Origin: Anaerolineales bacterium
GTDB lineage: Bacteria; Chloroflexota; Anaerolineae; Anaerolineales; Villigracilaceae
Length of the DNA stretch: 5,961 bases
Direction of reading: 5' to 3'
NCBI GenBank assembly: GCA_025056515.1
Contig: JANWWB010000335.1
Location: 1-5,961, forward strand
Shown: piece after piece, positions 1 to 5,762 of the stretch
Position numbering within the stretch: the first letter of the stretch is position 1
How the letters are laid out: every line of letters begins with the position of its first letter
Position numbers and translations under genes: made by a program
Notes under the pieces: generated by a model
What the model saw: the letters and a program-made list of their open reading frames with translations, nothing else
What the model was told of the DNA's origin: nothing
Databases searched by the model: none

Positions 1-665
1 GAGACCAGCATCAGGCCATTCAGATATAGACCGTGCCGTTCTTGCAGATAACCGGAGAGACCGGCGGCGCGGGTTGTTCCGTAGGACTCGCCGATGATGA
101 ACTTGGGTGAAAGCCAGCGCCCGTAGCGAGTGGTGTAGAGACGGATGAAGTCACCAACGGACTCAATGTCTTTCTTGAAATCGTGGAATTCTTTGGCCTT
201 TTGTCCTTCGACCGGGCGCGAATAACCTGTGCTGACCGGGTCGATGAAAACTAGGTCGGTGATATCGAGCAAGGAAAATTCGTTATCGGTCAGGCCATAC
301 GGCGGTGGCAGGAGCGCTCCGGCGTCTCCCATCCGGACACGGCGTGGGCCGAGGACTCCCAGATGTAGCCAGACAGACGAAGACCCGGGACCACCGTTGA
401 ACGAGAAGGTCAGAGGCCGTTTGGTGATATCTTCGACATCGTCTTTGGTATATGCGACAAAGAAGAAGGAAGCTTTGGGCTTTTCTCCTTCGGATTCCTT
501 ATCCCGGTCGGCGGTTTCTTCTTTTAGCACGATTGTCCCTGCGATGACCGTGTAGGCAATTTCTTGGCCGCCAATCACTTTCTTGTGCTTGGTCTCGATG
601 AGCTGATCTTTCGGTTCAAGTTTTTTCTCTTCTGGTTTCTTTTCTTCTGGGGGAGACTGGGTCAT
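1..665 (-). CDS. Serine carboxypeptidase-like protein, peptidase family S10 (5' part, cut by window edge)
   Basis: Family S10 enzymes are alpha/beta-hydrolase-fold serine peptidases that remove C-terminal residues. The window shows the first 221 codons. Residues 90-97 read NGGPGSSS, the oxyanion-hole segment of the family, and residues 192-198 read GESYGTT, giving the nucleophile Ser194. The catalytic Asp and His would lie in the missing C-terminal half; relatives are about 500 residues. The N-terminus is very Lys/Glu/Pro-rich (MTQSPPEEKKPEEKK) and has no hydrophobic signal, so a cytosolic location is inferred, which is unusual against the secreted or vacuolar eukaryotic members. The ATG at 665 is preferred because an AGGA lies 11 nt upstream and a perfect TATAAT lies about 25 nt upstream, which excludes earlier in-frame starts. 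Substrate is unknown. The family call is strong. Confidence 0.92.
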   Translation of the reverse strand, partial: MTQSPPEEKKPEEKKLEPKDQLIETKHKKVIGGQEIAYTVIAGTIVLKEETADRDKESEGEKPKASFFFVAYTKDDVEDITKRPLTFSFNGGPGSSSVWLHLGVLGPRRVRMGDAGALLPPPYGLTDNEFSLLDITDLVFIDPVSTGYSRPVEGQKAKEFHDFKKDIESVGDFIRLYTTRYGRWLSPKFIIGESYGTTRAAGLSGYLQERHGLYLNGLMLV

Positions 666-690
666 GATTGGGAAGATCCTTTCGTGGGCA

Positions 691-696
691 ATTATA
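691..696 (-). promoter_or_regulatory. Probable -10 box of the S10 peptidase promoter
   Basis: The minus strand reads TATAAT here, 25 nt before the ATG at 665. No good -35 hexamer is visible at 15-18 bp spacing, so this is supported only by the -10 box, its position, and the fact that the other two transcription units in the window also begin with TATAAT. It implies a short 5' UTR of about 20 nt and separate transcription of the peptidase from the upstream membrane-protein gene. Confidence 0.5.
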
Positions 697-791
697 CTCA
701 AACCACGGGTGAATAGCCGCGACGATTCGAGCCAACCTGTGGTCGGGTCGGATAAAAAGACCGCAGACAAGTTTAGTAAGGAGGGAGATAT

Positions 792-1268
792 TCAGGCGCC
801 GGGCGGAGGCTGTTTGGAATGACCGTAAGGAATAAGAAGTAAAAAGCCGATGAGAATAATCACCTGCCCGATTTCAACGCCGATTGCTTGCCAGGGGCCG
901 AAATGGGGCAATTGGGGGCGAATCTGTGTCCCAAAGCCGAAAATATCTGCCATCGCAGCGAAGACTACAATCACGTAGCCGGTAGCCACCAGGCGACTGC
1001 CAATGTCAGCGGCGATGGTACGGTTTCTCGTTTTCCAAAAGCCAGTCAGACCAAAATAACCGCCAATCGAGATTATCCCTAGACCGATGGTGAATGTGGC
1101 AATTTGAATAAATCCCATGACCGGACTGCGGTCCAAACCGAAAAAGCCCGGTCGGATGCCGATCAGAAAGACCAACAACCCGAAGAGCGTGATGAACAGA
1201 CTCAACCAACTTCGGCCGCGTGAGGGACGATGCAAAGGGGCTGTATCAGGCGAGACGGAATGTGTCAT
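792..1268 (-). CDS. Small four-helix integral membrane protein of unknown function
   Basis: I do not recognise the family. From the chosen ATG the protein is 158 residues with a polar N-terminal tail of about 20 residues (PSRGR just before the membrane) and four hydrophobic stretches at about 21-38, 50-72, 92-113 and 127-147, followed by a short polar C-terminus (HSKQPPPGA). No catalytic or metal-binding motif is evident; transport, anchoring or a structural role are all open. The ATG at 1268 overlaps the TGA of the upstream dipeptidase gene as ATGA, the usual arrangement for translational coupling, and there is no Shine-Dalgarno sequence before it. A longer reading from a TTG at 1301 would add 11 residues inside the dipeptidase gene and is less likely. 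Coupling suggests co-expression with the dipeptidase, but no functional link is known. Confidence 0.75.
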   Translation of the reverse strand: MTHSVSPDTAPLHRPSRGRSWLSLFITLFGLLVFLIGIRPGFFGLDRSPVMGFIQIATFTIGLGIISIGGYFGLTGFWKTRNRTIAADIGSRLVATGYVIVVFAAMADIFGFGTQIRPQLPHFGPWQAIGVEIGQVIILIGFLLLIPYGHSKQPPPGA

Positions 1269-2359
1269 TGAGGGAGATACTGTTGCAGAATGCGAATCCA
1301 ATTGCCACCTAGGATAAGAGCAATATCTTCTTCGGTATAGCCGCGCGCTTGTAGGATGGGAACAATTTTCTGCAAATCGGCGATGTTGTCAATCTCTGCT
1401 GGGACGCTCTCAACGCCGAAACCGCCGTCAAAATCACTGCCCAAGCCGACGTGCCGAGCGCTCCCGGCCATTTGACAAATGTAATCGATATGGTCGACGA
1501 CTCTTGCAAACGGAACCTGTTCGCGAGGATGGCCGCGCTGCCAGCGGTAGTCCAGAAAACGACAGGTCGGCACCAAGCCGATGACTGCCTCTCGCTCGAT
1601 CAAGGCGCGCAGGACATCATCCGAGAGATGACGATTGCCAGAGTATTCAAGGATGAGAGCTGCAACGTTCGCATGTGTGGCAATCACAGCGTGCGGATAA
1701 CGGTCGAGGGCTTGCCGAGCAGCCGGTTCATCCATGTGGCTAATGTCAAGCAGAAAGCCGAAATCGGCCATGGCTTTTAGGAGGGCGCGCCCTTCATCCG
1801 TCAGAGGACCGGGCTCACGCGTTCCTCCACAGTAGCGATTGCCAGCCCAAGCCAAGCCAATGATTCGCAAACCGGCTTCCCACCATTCTTCTAGGTCGGC
1901 AGGTGTACGAATGCCTTCTGCTCCTTCCATCAGCGGGACGATTCCCACCGGATGGGTTTGGAAAGAAGTCTGCTTCCAATGGTTTAAAACCGCTGTCAGA
2001 TTGGCTCGTGAACAGACAAGAGTGAATTTGTCAGGATGGCGATCGGTCAGCTCGTAATACGTCTCCAACTGTTGACGATACAGACGATAAGCGCCTTCGG
2101 GGTCGTTGTAGAAAATCGTTTCATGTTCGAGTTTAAGCCGCGCCGGTGTGACAAAGAGAGTGCCAAAGACGAGGGAGACGCGACCTTGTTGGTATTCTGG
2201 CCAACCGAGGAGCGTATGTCCTTGCCGTTTGAGGGCTAAGGAATCGCTTTCAGCCTCAAGCCGGCGCGTTTCTGTTACCGAGCGAGTGTAGTCTCGCCCG
2301 TAGGAGAGCATATTCCAGGCTAGGTCTTGATGAGCGTCAACGATCAAACGGTCTTCCAT
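1265..2359 (-). CDS. Membrane dipeptidase family (M19, renal-dipeptidase-like) zinc metallopeptidase
   Basis: M19 enzymes hydrolyse dipeptides, some with D-residues, using a binuclear zinc centre in a TIM-barrel amidohydrolase fold. All expected metal and substrate positions are visible in this 364-residue protein: DAHQD (8-12) near the N-terminus, bridging Glu145 in MEGAEG, His208 in LDISH, His229 in ATHAN, the substrate-contacting NRHLSDD (242-248), and GSDFDGG around residue 309 with the late Asp. Length is normal for the family. There is no signal peptide, so the bacterial enzyme is probably cytosolic despite the family name. The ATG at 2359 places the first motif at the usual distance from the N-terminus; a TTG at 2368 is 9 nt from a GGGGAG and cannot be excluded. 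The gene follows rpsA after an intrinsic terminator and overlaps the next gene by 4 nt. Confidence 0.94.
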   Translation of the reverse strand: MEDRLIVDAHQDLAWNMLSYGRDYTRSVTETRRLEAESDSLALKRQGHTLLGWPEYQQGRVSLVFGTLFVTPARLKLEHETIFYNDPEGAYRLYRQQLETYYELTDRHPDKFTLVCSRANLTAVLNHWKQTSFQTHPVGIVPLMEGAEGIRTPADLEEWWEAGLRIIGLAWAGNRYCGGTREPGPLTDEGRALLKAMADFGFLLDISHMDEPAARQALDRYPHAVIATHANVAALILEYSGNRHLSDDVLRALIEREAVIGLVPTCRFLDYRWQRGHPREQVPFARVVDHIDYICQMAGSARHVGLGSDFDGGFGVESVPAEIDNIADLQKIVPILQARGYTEEDIALILGGNWIRILQQYLPQ

Positions 2360-2405
2360 GAGAAACAAAATGCCCGGCTCCCCTGCAGGGCGGAGAAAAC
2401 CGGGC
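2360..2405 (-). terminator. Intrinsic terminator after rpsA, overlapping the dipeptidase ribosome-binding region
   Basis: On the minus strand GCCCGG (2405-2400) pairs with CCGGGC (2377-2372). Inside it CTC pairs with GAG and CCC with GGG around a TGCA loop, with TTTT and CG bulging on the 5' side. The hairpin is followed by ATTTTGTTTCTC, a moderately T-rich tail. It starts 14 nt after the rpsA stop. The stem is interrupted and the tail imperfect, so termination may be partial; some readthrough would feed the dipeptidase gene. The only purine-rich ribosome-binding candidate for the dipeptidase, GGGGAG, lies in the 3' arm. Confidence 0.6.
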
Positions 2406-2419
2406 AGGAAACGAGGGTT

Positions 2420-3646
2420 TTATTCTTCGCTGAGCTGAATGTCATCCAGATCGATTTGTTTGAAGTCAAGGTCTTTGTACGCTCCTGAATCGACCTTACG
2501 CAGGCTCAAGCCGATGCGCCGTTGTTCTGGATCAATCCGGATGATTCGCAGGGTGAGCACATCGCCTTCATGGAGACGTTCTTTTGGATGCTCGATGCGC
2601 GTTTCGCTGATTTCCGAGATGTGAATCAAGCCTTCCAGATCACCTTCTATCCGGGCGAAAGCGCCAAATTTTGTCAGACGGGTGATAACACCCTCAACGA
2701 GTTGACCAACCTTGAATTTTTCGACTTTCTTGAGCCAGGGGTCTTCTTGCAGGGCGCGTATGGAAAGACCAATGCGCTTCTTCTCGCGGTCAATGCTGAT
2801 GACTTTTACTTTGACTTCTTGCCCGACTTCAAGCACTTCAGAAGGATGCTGAATATGCTCCCAGGAAATTTCGGAGAGGTGAACAAGACCATCAGCACCG
2901 TTGATATTGACAAAAGCGCCAAAATCTGCCAAACTGCTGACGCGACCGGTGTAGACCTGACCTTCTTCGAGGGTTTCAAGAATGCGTTCTTTGAGCGATT
3001 GACGTGTCTCAGTTGAAGCGGCACGTTCTGAGAGGATAAGGCGACGCCGCTTTCGGTCTACCTCAATGACGCGCACTGTGATCGGTTCACCGATCATAGC
3101 CGCGTACCGTTCTTGAGGAGCGCCGCCAAGGAGAGCAGCGCGTCGAGCTACGCCGAATTGCGAAGCCGGGACAAATCCACGTAACCCATGGATAGGTACA
3201 ATGAGACCTCCCTTGTTGTATCCCTCAATTTTTCCTTCGTATGAGAGACCCTCTTCGAGTAACTTTTCAACTTCTTCCCAGCCTCTTTGTTCTTTTGCGC
3301 GGGTGTATGAGAGAAGAATATTGCCGTTTGCATCTTCGGCAGCCAGGACATACACGGGGATTTCATCACCGACTTTAAAGGCAGTGCGTTCTTCCTCGTC
3401 AATTGCTTCGAGTTCGCGGCCGGTGATGACGCCTTCTGATTTTGCTCCCACACTCACCAGAATCTGGCTTGGGCTAATGCTAGCAATCACACCCGTGCGA
3501 ATTTCGCCTGCTTGCGGAAAATCCAAGTTGAGTTCTTCCTGCGCTAGCAGGGCTCCCATGTCGGTATGGTTTGTGTTGTTGCCTTCTTCAGGCATAATGC
3601 GCTCGAGGGAATCCCCCGCCTCGAGGTGAATAGGGTTCTGTTCCAT
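2420..3646 (-). CDS. rpsA: Ribosomal protein S1 (30S subunit), four S1 domains
   Basis: S1 binds mRNA through OB-fold S1 domains and helps bring it to the 30S subunit. The 408-residue protein has four S1 repeats at about 46-115, 133-207, 228-297 and 313-383. The last two are the most canonical, each with an FGAF core and a GLVHLSEIS or GLIHISEIS segment; the second, with NKGGLIVPIHGLRGFVPASQ, matches the divergent ribosome-proximal repeat of S1. The tails are acidic (the C-terminus ends in DIQLSEE). Four repeats and about 400 residues fit the Gram-positive, cyanobacterial and Chloroflexota type rather than the six-repeat proteobacterial protein. The ATG at 3646 has GGAG 10 nt upstream and lies about 28 nt after the predicted transcription start. 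A later start at Met30 is possible but would remove the conserved acidic leader. The gene is monocistronic or leads into the dipeptidase gene by readthrough. Confidence 0.94.
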   Translation of the reverse strand: MEQNPIHLEAGDSLERIMPEEGNNTNHTDMGALLAQEELNLDFPQAGEIRTGVIASISPSQILVSVGAKSEGVITGRELEAIDEEERTAFKVGDEIPVYVLAAEDANGNILLSYTRAKEQRGWEEVEKLLEEGLSYEGKIEGYNKGGLIVPIHGLRGFVPASQFGVARRAALLGGAPQERYAAMIGEPITVRVIEVDRKRRRLILSERAASTETRQSLKERILETLEEGQVYTGRVSSLADFGAFVNINGADGLVHLSEISWEHIQHPSEVLEVGQEVKVKVISIDREKKRIGLSIRALQEDPWLKKVEKFKVGQLVEGVITRLTKFGAFARIEGDLEGLIHISEISETRIEHPKERLHEGDVLTLRIIRIDPEQRRIGLSLRKVDSGAYKDLDFKQIDLDDIQLSEE

Positions 3647-3680
3647 CGTTTAAAGACTCCAAGTAGAATTCATTGTGGGG

Positions 3681-3710
3681 ATTATACCAGTCCAACAAGT
3701 AACTTGACAA
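3681..3710 (-). promoter_or_regulatory. rpsA promoter, sigma70-type with extended -10
   Basis: On the minus strand TTGTCA (3710-3705) is followed by an 18-bp spacer and TATAAT (3686-3681). The spacer ends in TGG, giving the extended -10 form TGnTATAAT. The predicted start near 3674 leaves a 5' UTR of about 28 nt before the rpsA ATG, long enough for the GGAG site. A strong promoter is expected for a ribosomal protein gene. Confidence 0.75.
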
Positions 3711-3721
3711 CCCAATTCGAC

Positions 3722-3750
3722 TGAGGTTCGGAGATAAGTTCGAATCCTCA
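3722..3750. repeat. Imperfect inverted repeat (hairpin)
   Basis: TGAGGTTCG (3722-3730) pairs with CGAATCCTCA (3741-3750) as nine base pairs with one bulged T, around a 10-base loop. It lies just upstream of the rpsA -35 box, about 12 bp away, so an operator or a bidirectional structural element is possible. It lacks a T-tract on either side, so it is not an intrinsic terminator. Confidence 0.45.
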
Positions 3751-4130
3751 CATTTCTTCACTGCGGAGACGCAAAGTTGTGAGAAATTGACATTCCGAAC
3801 TTTATGCATCAGGCCTTGAGGAGAGAGACAACATAAGCTTTAGTCGAATCGCGTGATGAATGCTTACAAAGGGCGAACGTAAGTACTGGCCTCACCTGAA
3901 CTCTCTCGTAAAGAGAAACACCCGCCGGTCAGCGAGTTTGCTGCCGGAAACAGCCAATATCCGAGTTTCTCTCCTCTCAGGATTGCGAAGCGTCAGGAGG
4001 TGCCCCCAGAGCAGGCGAAATGTCTTTGGATTCGTTTGCTCCGCTATCAAGCCCTTGATCGAAAGCAGCCTGAAGACGGCTGAATCCCCCTTGATTCCCT
4101 CCCGTTGGGTGGACTTTGTGTGGTTAGCGC

Positions 4131-4144
4131 AGAGATTGATCTCT
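4131..4144. repeat. Short perfect inverted repeat
   Basis: AGAGAT, TG, ATCTCT form a perfect 6-bp dyad with a 2-base centre about 68 bp upstream of the pyrC -35 box. A transcription-factor site is possible but nothing else supports it, and a dyad this short can occur by chance. Confidence 0.25.
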
Positions 4145-4211
4145 AGCAATTGGTAAGACTGGCTGGATCATGACTCTTTATCTTTATGGGTCATCCTTCC
4201 GTTTCAAACCC

Positions 4212-4239
4212 TTGACAAATCTTTCGCCCTGCCTATAAT
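4212..4239 (+). promoter_or_regulatory. Promoter of the pyrC-pyrB transcription unit, near-consensus sigma70 type
   Basis: A perfect TTGACA (4212-4217) and a perfect TATAAT (4234-4239) are separated by 16 bp, one short of optimal. Transcription is predicted to start near 4246, giving a leader of about 125 nt before the pyrC ATG at 4371. Such a strong promoter with a terminator in the leader is the usual design for control by attenuation rather than by initiation. Confidence 0.8.
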
Positions 4240-4249
4240 TCCGCCCGAT

Positions 4250-4399
4250 ATGGTCACCTTTCCTCTAGATACGAGGTCTTCTTTCCGAGCCAGTGGGCTT
4301 GGTGTTTTCTATTCCGAGAGCCGTTATCGGCTCTCTTTTTTTGCCTGCACCATCTATTCGATACCCTGCTATGACGATTCGACTCCCTGGACTCATTGA
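4250..4399 (+). CDS. Possible 49-residue leader peptide running through the attenuator (speculative)
   Basis: An ATG only about 4 nt after the predicted transcription start opens 49 codons that cross both leader hairpins and the T-tract and stop at TGA 4397-4399, 29 nt inside pyrC in another frame. The product begins [16 protein letters not shown] and matches no family I know. The arrangement recalls the E. coli pyrBI leader (pyrL), where coupling of translation to UTP-sensitive transcription prevents termination. There is no room for a Shine-Dalgarno site, so it would have to be translated leaderless. Chance is a fair alternative. Confidence 0.2.
   Translation: MVTFPLDTRSSFRASGLGVFYSESRYRLSFFACTIYSIPCYDDSTPWTH
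4285..4302 (+). promoter_or_regulatory. Leader hairpin with PyrR-like loop (candidate anti-antiterminator)
   Basis: CCGAGCC (4285-4291) pairs fully with GGCTTGG (4296-4302), seven pairs with one G-U. Drawn with the top pair open, the hexaloop is CAGUGG closed by C-G, one base from the CNGNGA loop that PyrR binds in Bacillus pyr leaders. Its 3' arm (CTTGG) can instead pair with CCGAG at 4314-4318, which would break the terminator that follows. This is the geometry expected of a PyrR-stabilised anti-antiterminator. No pyrR gene is in the window, and the purine-rich internal bulge of the classical site is not obvious. Confidence 0.4.
4316..4342 (+). terminator. Intrinsic terminator in the pyrC leader (attenuator)
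   Basis: GAGAGCCG (4316-4323) and CGGCTCTC (4328-4335) form a perfect 8-bp stem with a TTAT loop, followed at once by seven T residues (4336-4342). It lies about 70 nt after the predicted transcription start and 28 nt before the pyrC ATG, so it can only act on the pyr transcript. No gene upstream on this strand needs a terminator here, which makes attenuation the simplest reading. Confidence 0.82.
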
Positions 4400-5438
4400 C
4401 CCTCATGTCCATGTGCGCGAACCCGGTCAGACCCACAAGGAAGATTGGGACACTGCTACGCAAGCTGCACTGGCCGGCGGTGTGACGACCATCCTCGCCA
4501 TGCCGAACACCAAGCCGCCCATCTTCGACGCCGCGACTCTGGAGCTGGCGCTTGGCGCAGCCAAAGCGAAAGCGCGCTGCGACTATGCCCAATACCTCGG
4601 CGCTGGCCCGATAAACGCTGCTGAGGCTGCCCGTCTTGCCCCGCGCGCTGCCGGGCTAAAGATGTATCTCGATAGCACTTTTGGTGAACTGCGTCTGGAC
4701 GACATGACGTTCTGGATGCAACACTTCCAGGCCTGGCCGCGCAACCTGCCGATTGTGGCACATTCCGAAAGCCGCAGCATGGCCGCGATTATCCTGATGG
4801 CGGCCCTCTATGACCGCCCGGTTCATATCGCCCACGTTTCGCTCAGGGAGGAGATCCTGCTCATCAAGGCGGCCAAAGAACGAGGCTTGCCCGTCACCTG
4901 CGAGGTCACGCCGCATCACCTGTTCCTGACAAAAGAGGACATTCCACACATCTCACAAGGACATCCCGGCCGCGGCGAAGTCCGCCCGCGCCTGGCCTCC
5001 AAGGCCGACGTAGACGCCCTCTGGCAGAACCTCGATGTGATTGACTGCTTCGCCACCGACCATGCCCCGCACACTCTGGCCGAGAAGGACGGCGAGAACC
5101 CACCCCCTGGCTTCCCGGGCTTGGAGACGATGCTCTCACTCTTGCTCACCGCGGTGAATGATGGACGATTGACCTTGGACGAAATCATCCAAAAGTGCGT
5201 GCTCAACCCGCGCCGGATTTTCTGCCTCCCCGAACAGCCCGAAACTTGGGTTGAGGTGGACGAAAACGCTCGCTGGGAGATTCGCGCCGCAGATTTGCGC
5301 TCTAGGTGCGGCTGGACGCCCTTCGAGGGCTGGCGGGTTCGAGGTCGTGTGACGCGAGTCGTCCTGCGCGGGCGCGAGGCGTTCAAGGATGGAGAGATCC
5401 TCGCTGAGCCCGGATATGGTCGAAACCTCCGCGAATAA
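4371..5438 (+). CDS. pyrC: Dihydroorotase, CAD-like type
   Basis: Catalyses reversible cyclisation of N-carbamoyl-L-aspartate to dihydroorotate, step three of de novo UMP synthesis, in the cytosol. The 355-residue protein has the full binuclear-zinc set: His12 and His14 in [11 protein letters not shown], the carboxylated Lys97 in [10 protein letters not shown], His131 in PIVAHSE, His155 in VHIAHVS and Asp230 in FATDHAPH. The catalytic flexible loop is recognisable as [11 protein letters not shown] with Thr103. By recall it matches the DHO domain of animal CAD closely, including [14 protein letters not shown] and [12 protein letters not shown]. The ATG at 4371 is chosen because an in-frame GTG at 4293 would lie inside the leader hairpin and add residues the family lacks. 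No Shine-Dalgarno site precedes it. Two hand-counted 60-base lines are about 68% GC, well above neighbouring genes. pyrB follows on the same strand. Confidence 0.96.
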   Translation: MTIRLPGLIDPHVHVREPGQTHKEDWDTATQAALAGGVTTILAMPNTKPPIFDAATLELALGAAKAKARCDYAQYLGAGPINAAEAARLAPRAAGLKMYLDSTFGELRLDDMTFWMQHFQAWPRNLPIVAHSESRSMAAIILMAALYDRPVHIAHVSLREEILLIKAAKERGLPVTCEVTPHHLFLTKEDIPHISQGHPGRGEVRPRLASKADVDALWQNLDVIDCFATDHAPHTLAEKDGENPPPGFPGLETMLSLLLTAVNDGRLTLDEIIQKCVLNPRRIFCLPEQPETWVEVDENARWEIRAADLRSRCGWTPFEGWRVRGRVTRVVLRGREAFKDGEILAEPGYGRNLRE

Positions 5439-5443
5439 ACAGC

Positions 5444-5679
5444 TCAGGTTTTTAGAGAAATTTCGCTTTCGGTTTCAACGAATGGAACGAGATAGGCGTA
5501 ATCATTCATCTGCACCACGAATATCGTATGCCCGGCGTACTTTTCAGGGCAGGGATGCTCCAGCACATCGAGCAGAAATCCTATCCCAATGGAGAAGACA
5601 ATCTCCTCGAAAGAAACTTGCCGCTGGGCTTTCAGCAGCCACTCTTTTCCTCGCTCCACGCAAAGGTCTTCATACTCAT
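5444..5679 (-). pseudogene. Remnant of a small BrnT-like toxin gene, frameshifted and C-terminally truncated
   Basis: The minus strand encodes QVSFEEIVFSIGIGFLLD, then LEHPCPEKYAGHTIFVVQMN, then DYAYLVPFVETESEISLKT, the body of small BrnT-like proteins usually found in type II toxin-antitoxin pairs. The expected N-terminus, MKTFAWSEEK, is present but in another frame, starting at ATG 5679 or 5673; the shift falls at about 5646-5655, within GAGGAAAAGAGTGG. Read without the shift, the frame opens upstream at 5725 with an unrelated N-terminus. The protein stops at TGA 5446-5444 straight after LKT, whereas relatives continue with about a dozen residues of the IIPSRKAT type. No antitoxin gene is adjacent. 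It lies tail-to-tail with pyrC, 5 nt apart, inside the pyrC-pyrB gap. Family assignment is from memory; a sequencing error could explain the shift but not the lost tail. Confidence 0.6.
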
Positions 5680-5707
5680 CAAATGGTAGCCTTTTGGCAA
5701 CACCTTG

Positions 5708-5756
5708 GACTATTCGACCATTCAACTATCAGACTATCTGACCATGAGACTAGGAG
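5708..5756 (+). repeat. Short direct repeats (GACTATnnGACCAT) before pyrB
   Basis: GACTATTCGACCAT (5708-5721) recurs as GACTATCTGACCAT (5732-5745), 12 of 14 bases identical and 24 bases apart, with related AACTATCA between them and GAGACTAGGAGACTC after them. The low-complexity run ends in the pyrB ribosome-binding site. It could be a slippage-prone tandem repeat or a dispersed intergenic repeat of this genome. Confidence 0.5.
5752..5756 (+). promoter_or_regulatory. Ribosome-binding site of pyrB
   Basis: AGGAG lies 6 nt before the ATG at 5763 and decides that start over a second in-frame ATG seven codons later. It contrasts with pyrC, which has no such site. Confidence 0.7.
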
Positions 5757-5762
5757 ACTCTT

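Larger units (their letters stand above)
3711..4211. other. About 500-base intergenic region between divergent promoters, no gene supported
   Basis: Open frames exist on both strands (3860-4156 plus, 98 codons; 3892-4149 minus, 85 codons). Their translations are rich in Arg, Ser and Leu, resemble no family I know, and neither has a convincing ribosome-binding site. I looked for signatures of tRNA, tmRNA, RNase P RNA and SRP RNA and saw none; a GTTCGAATCC at 3738-3747 looks like a tRNA T-loop but has no pairing T-stem. The region contains an imperfect hairpin at 3722-3750 and a small palindrome at 4131-4144. It may be regulatory, a degraded gene or an unrecognised RNA. Confidence 0.5.

Noticed and set aside
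229..555. 108-codon plus-strand frame opposite the S10 peptidase
   Set aside because: The minus strand carries the GGPGSSS region of S10 in this interval, so this frame is a shadow.
1269..1301. TTG start at 1301 for the membrane protein
   Set aside because: It would overlap the dipeptidase gene by 37 nt; the ATGA overlap at 1268 is a more typical coupled start.
2522..3016. 164-codon plus-strand frame antisense to rpsA
   Set aside because: It is the mirror of a clear S1 coding sequence; the Phe/Asp/Asn-rich product reflects antisense codon bias, and there is no ribosome-binding site.
3704..3709. Plus-strand TTGACA as a -35 box toward pyrC
   Set aside because: No -10 hexamer lies at 15-19 bp downstream on the plus strand; these bases overlap the minus-strand rpsA -35 box.
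3738..3747. GTTCGAATCC resembling a tRNA T-loop
   Set aside because: The flanking bases do not form a T-stem and there is no acceptor or anticodon arm around it; the bases belong to the hairpin at 3722-3750.
3860..4156. 98-codon plus-strand frame in the central intergenic region, and the opposing 85-codon minus frame
   Set aside because: Neither has a ribosome-binding site, recognisable motif or plausible composition; both are likely chance frames.
4293..4370. In-frame GTG extension of pyrC adding 26 residues
   Set aside because: It starts inside the leader hairpin, crosses the intrinsic terminator, and adds residues absent from dihydroorotases, whose first strand leads directly into [10 protein letters not shown].
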